DNA from: Coniferiporia sulphurascens
Lineage: Eukaryota; Basidiomycota; Agaricomycetes; Hymenochaetales; Hymenochaetaceae
Assembly (NCBI GenBank): GCA_002794785.1
Contig: NBBA01000001.1
Location: 4,030,001-4,094,000, forward strand
DNA: 64,000 nucleotides
Direction of reading: 5' to 3'
Shown piece by piece: positions 1 through 14,292 of this stretch. Position numbers and translations under genes: made by a program. The notes beneath the pieces are model-generated. The model had not been told where the DNA came from. It did not search any database and saw only the letters and a list, made by a program, of their open reading frames with translations. Position 1 is the stretch's first letter. Each line of letters begins with the position of its first letter.

Positions 1-1190
<1,190 letters not shown>

Positions 1191-1779
1191 GGGTGGTGTT
1201 TATCGAGGATTGGATGAGTGTATGCGTACCGGATTGCGAGACCGTTTAACGGAGCTGGTCGCGTCGGCTTAAATGGAAAGCTAAGCAGTCCCGATATAGG
1301 AACTTTAAGGTTACGGCTTCGGTCCGAAGTAACCACGGCCCGCCATATTGCGCCCAAACCTCCGCCTCCTCGTGCTCTCAACTGCTTCTTACCCCAAGGT
1401 TAGCTCCCTTTCTGGTTATCCGTAGACACGCCTCGGGGGAAAACTCGACGGCCATACCCTACCGTCCCGGAACACGGCTGTTCTAAAATTCAATCAAAGC
1501 TGTTCTGGTCACTCAATCCGTGTCAACCCGGAAAACAATATTCATTTCACTCAAACACACGGCCCCCAACAAGTACACACCAGAGCATGCACGATGGCGC
1601 GGCAATTCAAGAACATAAATATTCCCTTAACTACTGTTTTTTCCTTCATATTTTTCTGTCCCGCATATTTCAGATCATCAACAGTCACTACCTCAATTCG
1701 GGGTCAGCCAGATAGAGAAAGAGATGTAGGGAAAAACTAACAGTCTTTTCTTCATTTGGCTAACGATTGTCCATCAGAG
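1191..1779. other. Intergenic, GAL10 promoter side
   Basis: This stretch lies upstream of the epimerase start and downstream of the repeat-peptide gene. Short open frames here have no recognisable motif. No tRNA or repeat was seen. Confidence 0.5.
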
Positions 1780-2931
1780 TTAAGCCCGATCCCTAGAGTC
1801 CCCGCGCCCGCGTGAGCCGGAGTCTCCATGGCGCCTTTTGGTCAGCCGGTCACGGCTGTCGCCCCGGCCCCGAGAGCCCGAGTCCCCATGGCGGCGCTTC
1901 GCCAGTCGGTCGTGGCTGTCCCCGCGACCTTGAGAGTCACCGTGACGGCGTCGAGCCAGACGACCGCGACTGTCACCTCTGCCGCGACCTTGAGAGTCCC
2001 CGCTGGCCAGACGATCGCGACTATCTCCTCGACCTTGAGAATCACCGTGGCGGCGCCTCGTTAGTCGGTCGTGGCTGTCCCCGCGACCTTGAGAGTCACC
2101 GTGACGGCGTCGAGCCAGACGATCGCGGCTGTCTCCGCGACCTTGAGAGTCTCCGTGTCGACGTCTAGCCAGGCGATCGTGGCTATCTCCTCGACCTTGA
2201 GAGTCACCATGGCGGCGCTTGGTTAGTCGGTCATGGCTGTCTCCTCGACCTTGTGAGTCCCCATGGCGGCGCTTTGTCAGTCGATCGTGGCTATCCCCGC
2301 GACCTTGGGAGTCACCATGACGGCGTCGAGCCAGACGGCCGCGGCTGTCTCCGCGACCTTGTGAGTCTCCGTGTCGACGTCTGGCCAGGCGATCGTGACT
2401 ATCTCCTCGACCTTGGGAGTCTCCGTGGCGGCGCTTGGTTAGTCGGTCGTGGCTGTCTCCGCGACCTTGAGAGTCTCCGTGTCGGCGTCTAGCCAGGCGG
2501 TCGTGGCTATCTCCTCGACCTTGAGAGTCTCCGTGGCGGCGTTTCGTTAGTCGGTCGTGGCTGTCTCCGCGACCTTGAGAGTCTCCGTGTCGACGTCTAG
2601 CCAGACGATCGTGGCTATCCCCCCGACCTTGGGAGTCTCCGTGGCGGCGTTTGGTCAGACGATCATGACTGTCTCCTCGGCCTTGCGAGTCCCCGTGCCT
2701 TGGGTCTCTCGCAAGGATGCGGGCGGGACTACGGCCCCTCATGACGGGCTCGCGGGCCTCGAGACCGAGTGACACGGCACTCAGAGCATTGGCTGGCATC
2801 TTTGCATTGTATAATTTGAGTTCACCAGGTCTACTGTCGAATAAATAAATAAATATGCTTACCGGTCTCGCGGCGGCAGCCGACATGACCGCGGCGATGA
2901 TGAAGAGGACAAAGTTCTTTTTGAACTGCAT
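1780..2931 (-). CDS. Secreted multi-repeat protein with Kex2-type sites (probable peptide precursor)
   Basis: No known family is recognised. The N-terminus (MQFKKNFVLFIIAAVMSAAAARP) is a typical signal peptide. After about 35 residues comes an array of some 17 units of 18 residues, HGDSQGRGDSHDRL followed by TKRR or ARRR. Each unit thus ends in a KR/RR dibasic site suited to the Golgi protease Kex2, and cleavage would release many near-identical Arg/Asp/Gly-rich peptides. An in-frame 63-bp stretch (2800-2862, gtaagc...aag) is probably an intron. Spliced length is 362 aa, unspliced 383 aa; both keep the repeats in frame. The 54-bp DNA repeats alternate in type (TK and AR), so the array also has a 108-bp period. 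Near the C-terminus the units degenerate (SGDS..., GSRGRGDS). A TATA box lies 107 bp upstream. Known analogues are fungal kexin-processed proteins (pheromone and dikaritin-type precursors), but no UstYa-like gene is nearby. Function is unknown. Confidence 0.72.
   Translation of the reverse strand: MQFKKNFVLFIIAAVMSAAAARPVSIFIYLFDSRPGELKLYNAKMPANALSAVSLGLEAREPVMRGRSPARILARDPRHGDSQGRGDSHDRLTKRRHGDSQGRGDSHDRLARRRHGDSQGRGDSHDRLTKRRHGDSQGRGDSHDRLARRRHGDSQGRGDSHDRLTKRRHGDSQGRGDSHDRLARRRHGDSQGRGDSRGRLARRRHGDSQGRGDSHDRLTKRRHGDSQGRGDSHDRLTKRRHGDSQGRGDSHDRLARRRHGDSQGRGDSRDRLARRRHGDSQGRGDSHDRLTRRRHGDSQGRGDSRDRLASGDSQGRGRGDSRGRLARRRHGDSQGRGDSHDRLAKRRHGDSGSRGRGDSRDRLTKRRHGDSGSRGRGDSRDRA
1815..2695. repeat. 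54-bp coding tandem repeat array (about 17 units, 108-bp superperiod)
   Basis: Tandem 54-bp units make up most of the secreted repeat protein. Neighbouring units differ at a few positions and two unit types mostly alternate, so the array probably grew by duplicating dimers. One unit is fused and shortened around 2000-2045, and the last two units carry GSRGRGDS instead of QGRGDS. Boundaries are approximate. Confidence 0.85.
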
Positions 2932-4774
2932 GGCTGGGGCTATTCTTTGTGCGTTGGTACAGGTCGTAAGGTGTGTGGACAGTGCTCAGCTAGATGTACC
3001 TAGAGGGCTGAAGAAAACGAGACATGGGCCTCGACCGCTTTTATACTCGAGGGAGGATTCCGTGTATAGTCTTCATGGAGCGCGCAGGTCCTGAGCGCAG
3101 GTCCTGGGCGGCGGGGGTGTGTAAACGCGCTTGGCGTTCAGATTGCGCCAAAAGGCTCGCGAGACGCGTCGGGGAACTAAAAATAGAAGGCGCAGCAGCA
3201 GTTATTTTTGGTCGGATATTAGTTATTGGCTTTAAACCTTAAGCCCAAATTAATCACACGGAACCAAGGGAAAATCTGTTCCAAAATGTCCTGTGGGACG
3301 GCTTGGCAGTGCGGCTTTTTTCTTCATAAACATATGGCGGTGCGACCGCGCCAGGTTTGGCCCGACCTTCCATGCAACTACGGGAATCCGAAATACAAGT
3401 GTCTTAGCATGAGAGAGAAGACCCAAACAGAGTGAGACCAGTTGAGACAGCTAAAGTCAGCAAACAACTCCGTACTGTGAATACGGGTGAGTGGTGACGC
3501 CAGCCTAAAAACCCAATTGCCACATTAATGTTGGGCCTCGACCAAGCGGGACACCGATTAGACATCAACCTTAAGAGATGCGTGTTTAGATCGCAAGAAG
3601 TTAGTTCGGTGACGTATGTCCCCCTGAGAAATACCTGGTAGAGATGTCATCCCCGAATCCTGGAAAAATGTCCCACGCCCTGTCGTCCACAGGGAATAGC
3701 ACAAGATGGGCTTGGCCGTTTCCTTTAGTCGAATAAATTTCCCAATGACGAATTCGGCACAAGTTGTTGCGAAGGTCTGGAGGACGATAGGCTGTTTGGG
3801 CCCTATAGAGCTTTGAAAGGATAGGAGAGCTTCGAAAAGACAGGCTTCACTCAATTGATAACTTGGTCTACGCGAAAGTTGCGAAACCAGTGGAAAGGTG
3901 GGCGTCGAGATTACAGATGGGATAACGTGGCTGGATTGGACTCCCTATTATCGGAATAGAAAGAAACTGTCGCCGACTATGGCCAAAGCGCTGCGGAACG
4001 CCAAGATGGTTACAAATTGGACTTGTCAAATTCGAAGCGGATCACCATGGCCCTCCCATGCAAGTTGTTCGAACTACAAGCAAGTTCCCAGGGCAAGAGT
4101 GTGGGCACGCGACACTCTGACCAATCTTGGCGGCCTATCGGCGCGCTTGTGTCGGAGGACGATGGGAATTGATGTTACTTAGCCTCTTGAACAGGAGCAT
4201 CAGTTTTAAGGGGTAACTTCAATTAAGCGGAGATGGAACATAATCTTAGTTTTGAACGATGATGAAACCGCCTCCACTCCAGTCCTTGTATTAAAGGTCA
4301 TTGCGCGAATGGGTATCTGATGGCGCCGCTCGTTAATCGCAAACGTACCTCGCTTAAATATTATATGCCATTGTAAACGTCAACGTCAATGTGGAGCGCC
4401 TCAGACCCGGCATCAGCATATAGGGTGGACCAAATAGCAGAAAGCCAAGCATCAGCCCACGCAGAGAAGAGGCAGTGAAGCATCGAGTGTGGGTACCGTA
4501 GTGTCAAGGACAAGCCAGATCGTCACTCTCAATGTGTCAGGTATAGCCAAGACGCAGTTTTGCTGTTCGGGTGGTGTAGATCGATTCAAATGGAGAGGCA
4601 GTCTGGGTAACTCAGAACCAAGAAGGGAAAATGAATGCTTTACTAAGAAATAATAACAATGCAAAACTCGGAAGAATTACAACGATGGGACGCGCGCCGA
4701 GCTGAACAGCCATAAGGTGTCCGGGAAAAATCTTGATGCCAAGTTCTCTGAAGAGACGGAGTGCCAGGGCGCAG
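2932..4774. other. Gene-poor stretch of 1.8 kb
   Basis: It holds the promoter of the repeat-peptide gene at its left end. The remaining open frames (for example 3558-3854 minus and 3898-4182 plus) show no family motif, no splice continuation and no bias that I can see. It may hold a decayed gene; nothing is supported. Confidence 0.4.
3038..3045 (-). promoter_or_regulatory. TATA box of the repeat-peptide gene
   Basis: TATAAAAG on the minus strand, 107 bp upstream of the ATG at 2931. A clear TATA element suggests a regulated, potentially strongly expressed gene, as is common for secreted fungal proteins. Confidence 0.55.
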
Positions 4775-7447
4775 CTATGATGGGTCTACGGGCATGGCGC
4801 CATTGTCTGCTGATATCGCAAGTCCAGACGCGAACCTAGAGTCCTCTGACTTGACGTCCACACTACCGCCGAAAGATTTATCGATCGTACCTCCAGAACT
4901 TGCAGGCAAGTCTTTCGCATCAGCCTGAGAAGACAGTGCAGCAGGGTCCGGTTGTCCGCCTACACTCGGAGTGGCTCCACGGTCGGATCCTGAACAAGCT
5001 CCTCCATCCGCGTTAGCAGGTTGAGATTCGCCCCGCTGTACCCTCTCTTTTTCTTTCTCGATCTCCTGAGCAAGGGTGATTACGTCCCCGTTACCTATTT
5101 TTCCAAAGTGATGTAGATATTCGTCGCGAGCCAGCCTAAGTGCCAGCCACGACAGTCGCTGTTTAGTCTATAAACGAAAGATAGGAATAAAGTTCATGAC
5201 ATCGGCAAAAAAGTGATGGAAAACGGACCTCTTCGGCTTTCATGATCATGGGATCTGTTGATCCTAGAGGATGTACGATGGCAGGTAGAGCAGGTAAAGA
5301 CACTGATGCAGGCAACGGGGTTGGCGTAGAGGCAGGGGCTGGAGACGGCTGGGAAGGTAAAGCTAATTGACTCGGCAGAGACGACAGAGTTGGTACGGTC
5401 GGTTGAGTCCCTGGCTTTGCGGGTAAGGAAGGATGAAGAGGGGGACTCGATGCTAGCGCCTGCGGCTGAGCACGCTGAGGGGTGGGTGCAATTGGAACTG
5501 GTGGGGCGACAACAGGCGTTGGATCTGTGGCCAGGGACGCAGTTGCGACTGGGGCCGGAGAAAGAGTGACGGTCTTTGTAGCCGCAGCAGCTCGCGCTCT
5601 GGCCTCCTGCATACGTTGTGCTTGCTTCTCCAACTGCTGTCTTCGGAGCTTTATCCGTGCATTCTCCTTCTCGATACCACCGACAAAATCTTTAACGTCA
5701 CCAGGACTTGTCGGGACATAATTCGTCAGTGTCAAGTAGACAAGCGCCGACGTCATCACTTACTTAAACCGGTTCTCGAGGTCATACAAATCTCTGTAGC
5801 CCATAGCCCAAATTTCTGTCAGGGTTTCGGCCCCAAGTTTATGCTTATACTCTTCCATCGGAGCGCGCATTTTCTCGCGTAGGGGCGCAGTCTCCTCTTC
5901 GAGTGAAATAGGGAAAGGCTCTTTGTCGAAAGGGTTGCACAGATCGTTCTTCCATTTTATCTGTGTCGCATCTGAGATTAGTAAACTGGACTTAGCAAAG
6001 GTTAAATTCGCTTACCCAATTCTTTTCGCGTTCAAGAATGGTCTGAATGGTGTCTACAAACGCTCTTCCATTGGGTGCAGTCTGCCGTATTTCTTCGTAA
6101 ACCCTTGTTATCGTATCCTGAACCCACTTGACATCGTCAGGGGATAATGTAAAGTCCATCTGTAGTGACCGATTGCGTGTGGTAATCCAACTCTGTTTTT
6201 CCGTTTTCGAGAATTGCAAAAGATGTGTGAGGAGAATTAGCAACTGAAAAAGAAACTGACGCCGAAATAGGGTGTCCGCAATCTGTCCAAGGCGAGTTAG
6301 TCCAAGAGTTCAGATCAAGCTTCATCCCCGAACTCACCTCGAGGTCAAGTAATTCAGGGCTCGTAAGAAACTTCGCAAAGAAATAGTTGCGGTTCCCTTC
6401 ATCCATTGCAGCTACAGGGGTAGCTTCTCGCTTGCGCTTGAGCGTACCCGCGGCAGTCTTGCTGCCCATCATCGCTCGCTCCTTGACCGTTGCCTCTTTG
6501 ATGACTGGCATTACAGCATTCACTGCCGACTTAAAACTTTCAAGTGTCTCCGGAATAGCAAACAGAGGAGGTCGAGAGAATGGAAGTTGGAGCGACCAAA
6601 AAGTGTTATAGAACTCTAGTTCATGTTTGAGTACCGCCTTCCTTTGCTGAGTTCGTTTGACAAACTTACCATCCTTTTTCCCCTCCTCCATTTTCTCGTT
6701 CATAGACTTCGACTTTAGAGCACTTTTCTCCGCCAGCTCGCCATCGCCAGAATTTTCTACAGTCCCCACTTCCTCGCCACCCTTCGCTTCTTTCCGTTCA
6801 GGTCCGGTTTCGTCCACCTCCATTTTCTCATCGACAGCGTTTCTCTTAAGCGACACACCCTCCCATTGAGGTCCATATTCGCCCCGAAGATTCACTCCGC
6901 TACGTTCTCCCAGAGGAAATACCGCACTTAAAAATGTCAGAATTCGGCCACAGAAGATAGTCGTGTTGCCAGTCTTGGAAAGGCGCCGCAACAGGTCATT
7001 GAGAGTTCGAAGGAGGACAAGAGCCTTTCCCTTCTGCGGAACCATTCCTTCAGTCAAGCGGTTCGAGCGTTGTTCAATCCAAGAGAAAATGTGAGAGCAT
7101 GACGCGACAGTTTGTGCCTCTAATAGATCCTGAAGCACTGTAAAAAGGAACGTTGGTTCGCAAGCATCGTGCTCGGAGAAGGATAAAATGACATCAAGTT
7201 TGTCACATAAAGCCCTGTAGTACGCATCGTCTGGTTCCTCTTCGAACGATCCCTCAGACTCGGCGAGCCTATAAACCTCGTTCCTCAGCAAAAACTCCCA
7301 CTGACTCCGCCTGTTGTCCGCTGAAGTGGTCTGTTGTCTTGACTCGACTATAGCCACCTCGACGAGATTGTCGAGGGCATCCTTCGGGATGCGTGAAGGC
7401 GGTAAGGAAGAAAGTAGTTTATCGAGACATTCCGTCAGGGAGAACAT
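4775..7447 (-). CDS. THOC1: THO complex subunit 1 (Hpr1/THOC1-like)
   Basis: THO couples transcription elongation to mRNP packaging and export in the nucleus. Exons on minus: 7447-6338, 6243-6016, 5960-5764, 5706-5229, 5167-4775, giving 801 aa. The first exon carries the conserved THOC1 core (an FLLRNEVYRL-like segment, TFLFTVLQDLLEAQTV, LLRTLNDLLRRLSKT, FCGRILTFLSAVFPLGERSGVNLRGEY). A lysine/glutamate-rich linker follows, then EFYNTFWSLQLPFSRPP. The second exon continues LLILLTHLLQFSKTEKQSW, the usual THOC1 region. The C-terminal third is low-complexity, Ala/Pro/Ser-rich, and starts with a charged coiled stretch (IEKENARIKLRRQQLEKQAQRMQEARAR). The gene is head-to-head with the methyltransferase gene over 422 bp. 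Family assignment is firm; the tail is fungal-specific. Confidence 0.9.
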
Positions 7448-7869
7448 GAGGTTGTCCGGCTGGCTAGTAGGCGTTGGATGTTTGGCAATACTTATTACTT
7501 GCCGTTGCGGACGATTGCCACAGAGCCTACAGTCACGTGATCGCCTTTCGGCGATGGCTCTTTTGGACTTTTTAGTTCCTTTACTTGCAGGAGCCGGGAA
7601 CTCTGCCAGGATTCAGTGGTTTTTGCGCTCGCATACAGATAACTATGGAATAAACCCAAGCATTTTCCTAGTTATATATTGAAGGCCATAAGAGAAGAGG
7701 TCTACTTGACCAACACAAACTAAATGTCCGATATGTCGGAGAACAAATAGAATAGGGCAAGTTGATCGACGCATTCATCGCCTATCAGGCAGTTCGCAGC
7801 TTGTCGCAGTCTGTTGGTCGTCTCTAACCTTCTTGCTTCAACTTCCTTTCACATTACCATCCTAACGGA
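7448..7869. promoter_or_regulatory. Divergent promoter, THOC1 / DNMT1-like
   Basis: 422 bp separate the two divergent start codons and must hold both promoters. No clear TATA element was seen for either gene. Confidence 0.5.
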
Positions 7870-10800
7870 ATGAGAAAGAGACCGGCCGCCATTGATTTCT
7901 GGGATTACCCCTCATACTACAATGGCCCGCGTGAAGACGACGATGTTGAGGAGGTCCGACCTGAGCAACAAGTTGAAGAGTCGCAAGGCCAATCTCAGCC
8001 TACTCGGAAACCTGTTGCCGCAGAACAACTCACCGGGACGAGCTTTGGAAAGAAAATCTCATGGTCCAGAAACAAAGATGTCTTGAACCCGACATGCGTC
8101 ACTCCACTTGTTGCAAACCTATCTCAGCACTTGTTTCGCGACCTCGTTGTCGCCGGCCCTTTTATTCATGGCATAGACCTTATGGCCAGACGCATCTTAG
8201 TGAGGAATCCTCGATATATTGAATTCATGGATCGCCTGTTGGAGATTGTTCACGCGCCCCCTTCTCACATCGAATTTGAAAATACTCACATTGCAAGGAC
8301 AAGGGATCATAAGACTCTTTTCACATACTACAAAGCAGTCACGATTAACACCATCCTCTACAATGTCCGTTGCCTTTCATCCAGTTTTATGAAGTGTTCC
8401 TAAACCTTTAGCCGCAAGATTAATGATGTCGTGATAATTCCTGCGGGTGAGGATGGCAGAAAACCCCCGCCAGAATTTCCAATGAGTGTGTCACGAACTA
8501 ACCCCGATGTTTTTGCTGGAGACTTGTTCTGGTGAGTTACCCACGACACTTGTATCGAACTAAGAATGCGAACGGCACAGGTTTGCGAAAATTCTCGCAA
8601 TTAAACGAGACAACTACACTGCCCATGTTCAATGGTTACAACATGGCTGCAACACAATGTTTGAAGAACTCGCCCATCCTCAAGAGCTATTTCTCACCAA
8701 TTTGTGCGGAGATATTCCCCTTGCATCTTTCCTAGGGCGTTGCCGCTGCCAGAGGTTTCCCCTCGATAAGAGGCCGAAGACATTATTACATGATGCTTTT
8801 TTCTATTCGTGAGCGTAGCAATCCTATCGCATTTTAGAGTTAAGTCTAAACATATGTATCAGGCTTTCCTGGAGCAGTTCGGACTCCGTTTTCAGAGAAA
8901 TATCAGAGCTGGAAGATAATCCAGGCAAAGGCTCGACTCACCCTGGAACATGTGGTCTTTGTATCTCCCATCAAGAAGCAACGGAACGTGCAGATGCAGA
9001 CTTCACCCGCATCACCCGTGATGGACTCTTCATTGGCATAACTTCTCGAGGCTCCAACTACCATCGCTGGGACTCTGTTCTGATCCGTTCCGGGGAAGGA
9101 CCCTGCAACATCGGCCAGATCACCTCTATCGCCGAGGATCTGGCAAGTCAGAGCACTGATTCATTTAAGCTTACCGTGAAGCTTTTTGGCATCGTAAATG
9201 ATCTGGCGAGGCGCGGGACAGGCCAAACTGCAGATGTGTATGAGGTTTGTGTTTTTTTTTACAAGAGACAATGCACTACCAGTAGGCTTATGGTGCATAG
9301 GATCGACACTTATTCCTCACGGATGAGAAACTAGACATAACATGCGCGGATCTTCTTGGAAAATGCTACGTGCTACAAAGAAAATCCGTTCGCAACCTTC
9401 GGACGTGGCTTGCGTCCTCTACGTCCCACTACTTTGTCTCGACGCACACACCCTCACTGAAACATGCCTCATCAGAAACGCTAAATCCACTCGCAGCCAG
9501 GGACTTCTCACTTTGCGGGGGCTGTATGGATGTGGAATTGCGTCGAACTGAAAGTTTCCTGCGTTGGAAGGGCGGAAGGAAGACGCACCCACTGAGGATA
9601 TTCGATCCTTTCGCGGGCGTTGGCGGGTTTGCGCTCGGGGTTTGTGAAGTAGGGAATATGAAACTGACGCATGCCATTGAAATATCCTCAAGCGCAGCGA
9701 AGACGTTGAAGTAAGCCTGTGTCCCGTAAAAAATCACAGAAATCGAGGACTAAAGGTGAACAGAGAAAACAGCCCTGATACAATTGTTTATAATCAGTGT
9801 TCCAATAAGATGCTGGAATACGCAGTTGCATCGGCTAACGGCTCACACGAAACTTTGAAGGACCTACTATATGATGAAAGGCTTCCCCCATCACCGCGAC
9901 GCGGAGAAATCGATTGCATCGTTTCCGGGTTTCCGTGGTAAGCTCGACAAGAAAAGTTCAAATATTTATCAACCTCATTGTAACTGTAGTCAGCCACATT
10001 CGACTCTTAATATGTTTCAGAAAGCAGATGATTTAGGGAACGAATTGTTCCTGAATACCATCTCATGGGTCGACCACCTACGTCCGAATTACTGCCTCTT
10101 TGAGAACGTCGAAGGCTTCACCAGCTACAAAATAAACGCCACGCAGAAGAACCAGCACACTGTGCAGGGAGGCATAGAGAAAGGTGGCCTCAAGTTTCTG
10201 GTGAGGGCATTGACAGCTATGGGGTGAGCAGTATTCTGTACAATTTTATCGTCTAGAAAAGGGTTTAAGTGCGTTTCTTCCAGCTACCAGGTGCGCTTTG
10301 GCCTGCTCCAGGCAGCACACTATGGTACACCGCAGTCGCGGGTGCGGTTTTTCCTGTGGGCTGCACGCGCGGGCTACCCGCTACCAGAGTTTCCGGCACG
10401 TACGCACGACTTCCCGGCGCGTGCGGTATCAATGGAGATTAGATTCCCAAACGGAGATGTTGTTGCTCCCATTGACGCTTCGCGTGGCATTGCGCCGCTG
10501 CCTTTTGTGACCGTCGGCGATGCGATATCGGACCTAAAGCGCTGGGACTGGTGGGCCCCGAACCGCGCCGCTTGACCACGCACTGCTGATGATTTTTATA
10601 ACCGCAGGAAGAACCCGCGCAAGGTATACAAAGAGCGTCTGGAACGTCGAGACATCTTGCAGATTAGGTCGCATCACGAGGATGACTCATGTGGTTTACC
10701 TGGTGACATCCCATACGAGCATCCGCCGCGGTCAGCATATCAGGCCCGGAGCAGACGACGGTCTGTGGAGGACATCCAGCATATAACGCCATGCTACAAT

Positions 10801-11454
10801 GACGAGACTGTCGAAAGCGTTGTCAACATACCCATAGAGTCGGGAGCAAATTACAGAAGTGCGCCCACAACGAAAACCCAGTGAAGAAGCTGAAATTCAT
10901 TTTACAATCATAGGCCTCAATAGCAAGCCCTTGCTCTGGCAATGGCAAAACATGAACGCGTCGTCGGCTAACGCAAGGAGAGGATACAAGACGAGTAAGT
11001 GAAGATTGAAAACATGACATCAATTCTACTGAATTGACCTGAATAGCGACGTACGCGCGGCTGGAGGAAGACGGATACTTTAACACGACGGTGACAAACG
11101 TCGGTGTGACGGCGAAACAAAGCAAGGTGCTGAATCCCTGGGTGAGTCGACGTTTCATGCCTAATTTTTTCAGTGCACTCAGAACGCCTGTCGTTCAGTG
11201 TAAGCGAATAGTGACTGTGCGCGAGCTGGCACGGTCGCAGGGGTTCCCTGATGACTTTAAATTTCATGCACTTGACGGAAAAGTAAAAACGGTGCGTCAT
11301 GTGACCGAAAACGATGGGTAGGTTTCTGAAAAGGAACCAGATGCACAAGCAGATTGGAAATGCCGTTCCATGGCCACTGGGGGAGGCACTGGGGAGGGAG
11401 CTGGAAAAGGCGTTATATAGGAAGGAGGAGAATGACCAATGTAAACTTACGTGA
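7870..11454 (+). CDS. DNMT1: DNMT1-type cytosine-5 DNA methyltransferase with two BAH domains
   Basis: Transfers a methyl group from AdoMet to cytosine in DNA; in the nucleus of basidiomycetes this silences transposons. Thirteen exons: 7870-8364, 8419-8531, 8581-8808, 8863-9244, 9301-9710, 9764-9937, 9990-10223, 10284-10550, 10608-10880, 10924-10994, 11047-11141, 11199-11300, 11350-11454 (982 aa). Two BAH domains lie at about residues 170-280 and 315-450 (VVIIPAGED...FWFAKILAI; YHRWDSVLI...LFLTDEKLDI..DLLGKCYVL). The catalytic domain from about 505 has motif I FDPFAGVGGFALG, motif IV SGFPCQPHS, motif VI ENV, motif VIII QSRVRFF, the target-domain NVGVTAKQSKVLNP, and motifs IX/X RELARSQGFPDDF and IGNAVPW. 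The catalytic Cys codon is split by intron 9938-9989 (TG|T). No RFTS domain is visible upstream; a further 5' exon is not excluded. Confidence 0.92.
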
Positions 11455-11902
11455 TATGGAATCTTCCGGATGGGGGTGGATGGCCGGAGAGGCCGGAAGC
11501 TTGTTGATGTCGCAATCGGCCTCCATGGAGCGGGCCCAGACACTGACTAGGGTTCCATAAATGGAGAAAGTGGCGCAAAGTGATAAACTTAAGAGTGGAG
11601 CGTCATTGAGACGCGCCTTACGCCGAAGCGCTACCTCGTCCACTGTCCATACGTACAACCCCGACCCGAGCGAGCAGCCCCACCCCCACCTCGACAGCCC
11701 CCCACTCGCTGCACAACCAACACAACATCCTCCATCTCTTCATCCCTTACTCCCTGAGCTCTCTCCACTCCCGTTCCTCGCTCGCGCCACGGCTCTCGTC
11801 TGCCTCCGTCTCCACCCTTTTCTCTCCATCTTTTCGCGTCGTCGCCCTTTAGTCTACATCCGCTTGTAGCCACCCAGAGGATAGCTTACAGCGCGTGCAC
11901 CG
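11455..11902. other. Intergenic, CT-rich promoter of HOG1-like gene
   Basis: The right half (about 11640-11860) is strongly pyrimidine-rich on the plus strand, as often seen just upstream of housekeeping starts in fungi. No other gene is seen. Confidence 0.5.
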
Positions 11903-13796
<1,894 letters not shown>

Positions 13797-14292
13797 AGTG
13801 GAACAGTGTAACAGATGTGAGTAGCTGCCTTTCTCCGGGGGCGCATTGCCTTTTCCTAATCCTCGTTTAGCGGACCACTTCACGCACGTAGATAATGAAT
13901 CGTGCAGTCTGCTATACCATAGTGTGCTTGTAATGGACTTGCTTTCCCCCATCCATCTTGTCTCCTTATTGCTGTTATTTTCTCCCGTTCTCGTTGTCGT
14001 CGCTCCGCAACCTAACCACTCGCACTTTAGTGCGCTTCTATCCTTTCGTTTATCGTAGTAGTCTTGGGATTTGGGCATCATGGCTGGCGGCGCGTTGGTG
14101 TATCGCTGTGCCGGTACCGGAAAGACTGAAAGCACAAAGTAAATAAATGTATACGGATGTGCTAGGTGTCGGTGATAATAGACGTGTTCTACAGGAATTG
14201 ACGGTGTTTGGCTTATCTAATTGTCGCGTGATAGTGGATCGCCGTTAACGACCGGCGCCGTACCTCTCTCCTCAGTTTTGACTTCAGCCACT
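13797..14292. other. Intergenic
   Basis: 3' region of the MAP kinase gene and 5' region of the exocyst gene. No further gene or repeat was seen. Confidence 0.5.

Noticed and set aside
1815..2695. CRISPR-like or non-coding satellite array
   Set aside because: The 54-bp units are contiguous without unique spacers, encode one open frame behind a signal peptide, and the organism is a fungus.
1812..2772. Plus-strand open frames over the repeat array
   Set aside because: They arise from the repeat periodicity on the antisense strand and have no start context or motif; the minus frame has signal peptide, TATA box and Kex2 spacing.
3558..4182. Two open frames (minus 3558-3854, plus 3898-4182)
   Set aside because: No motif, no splice continuation and no neighbour support.
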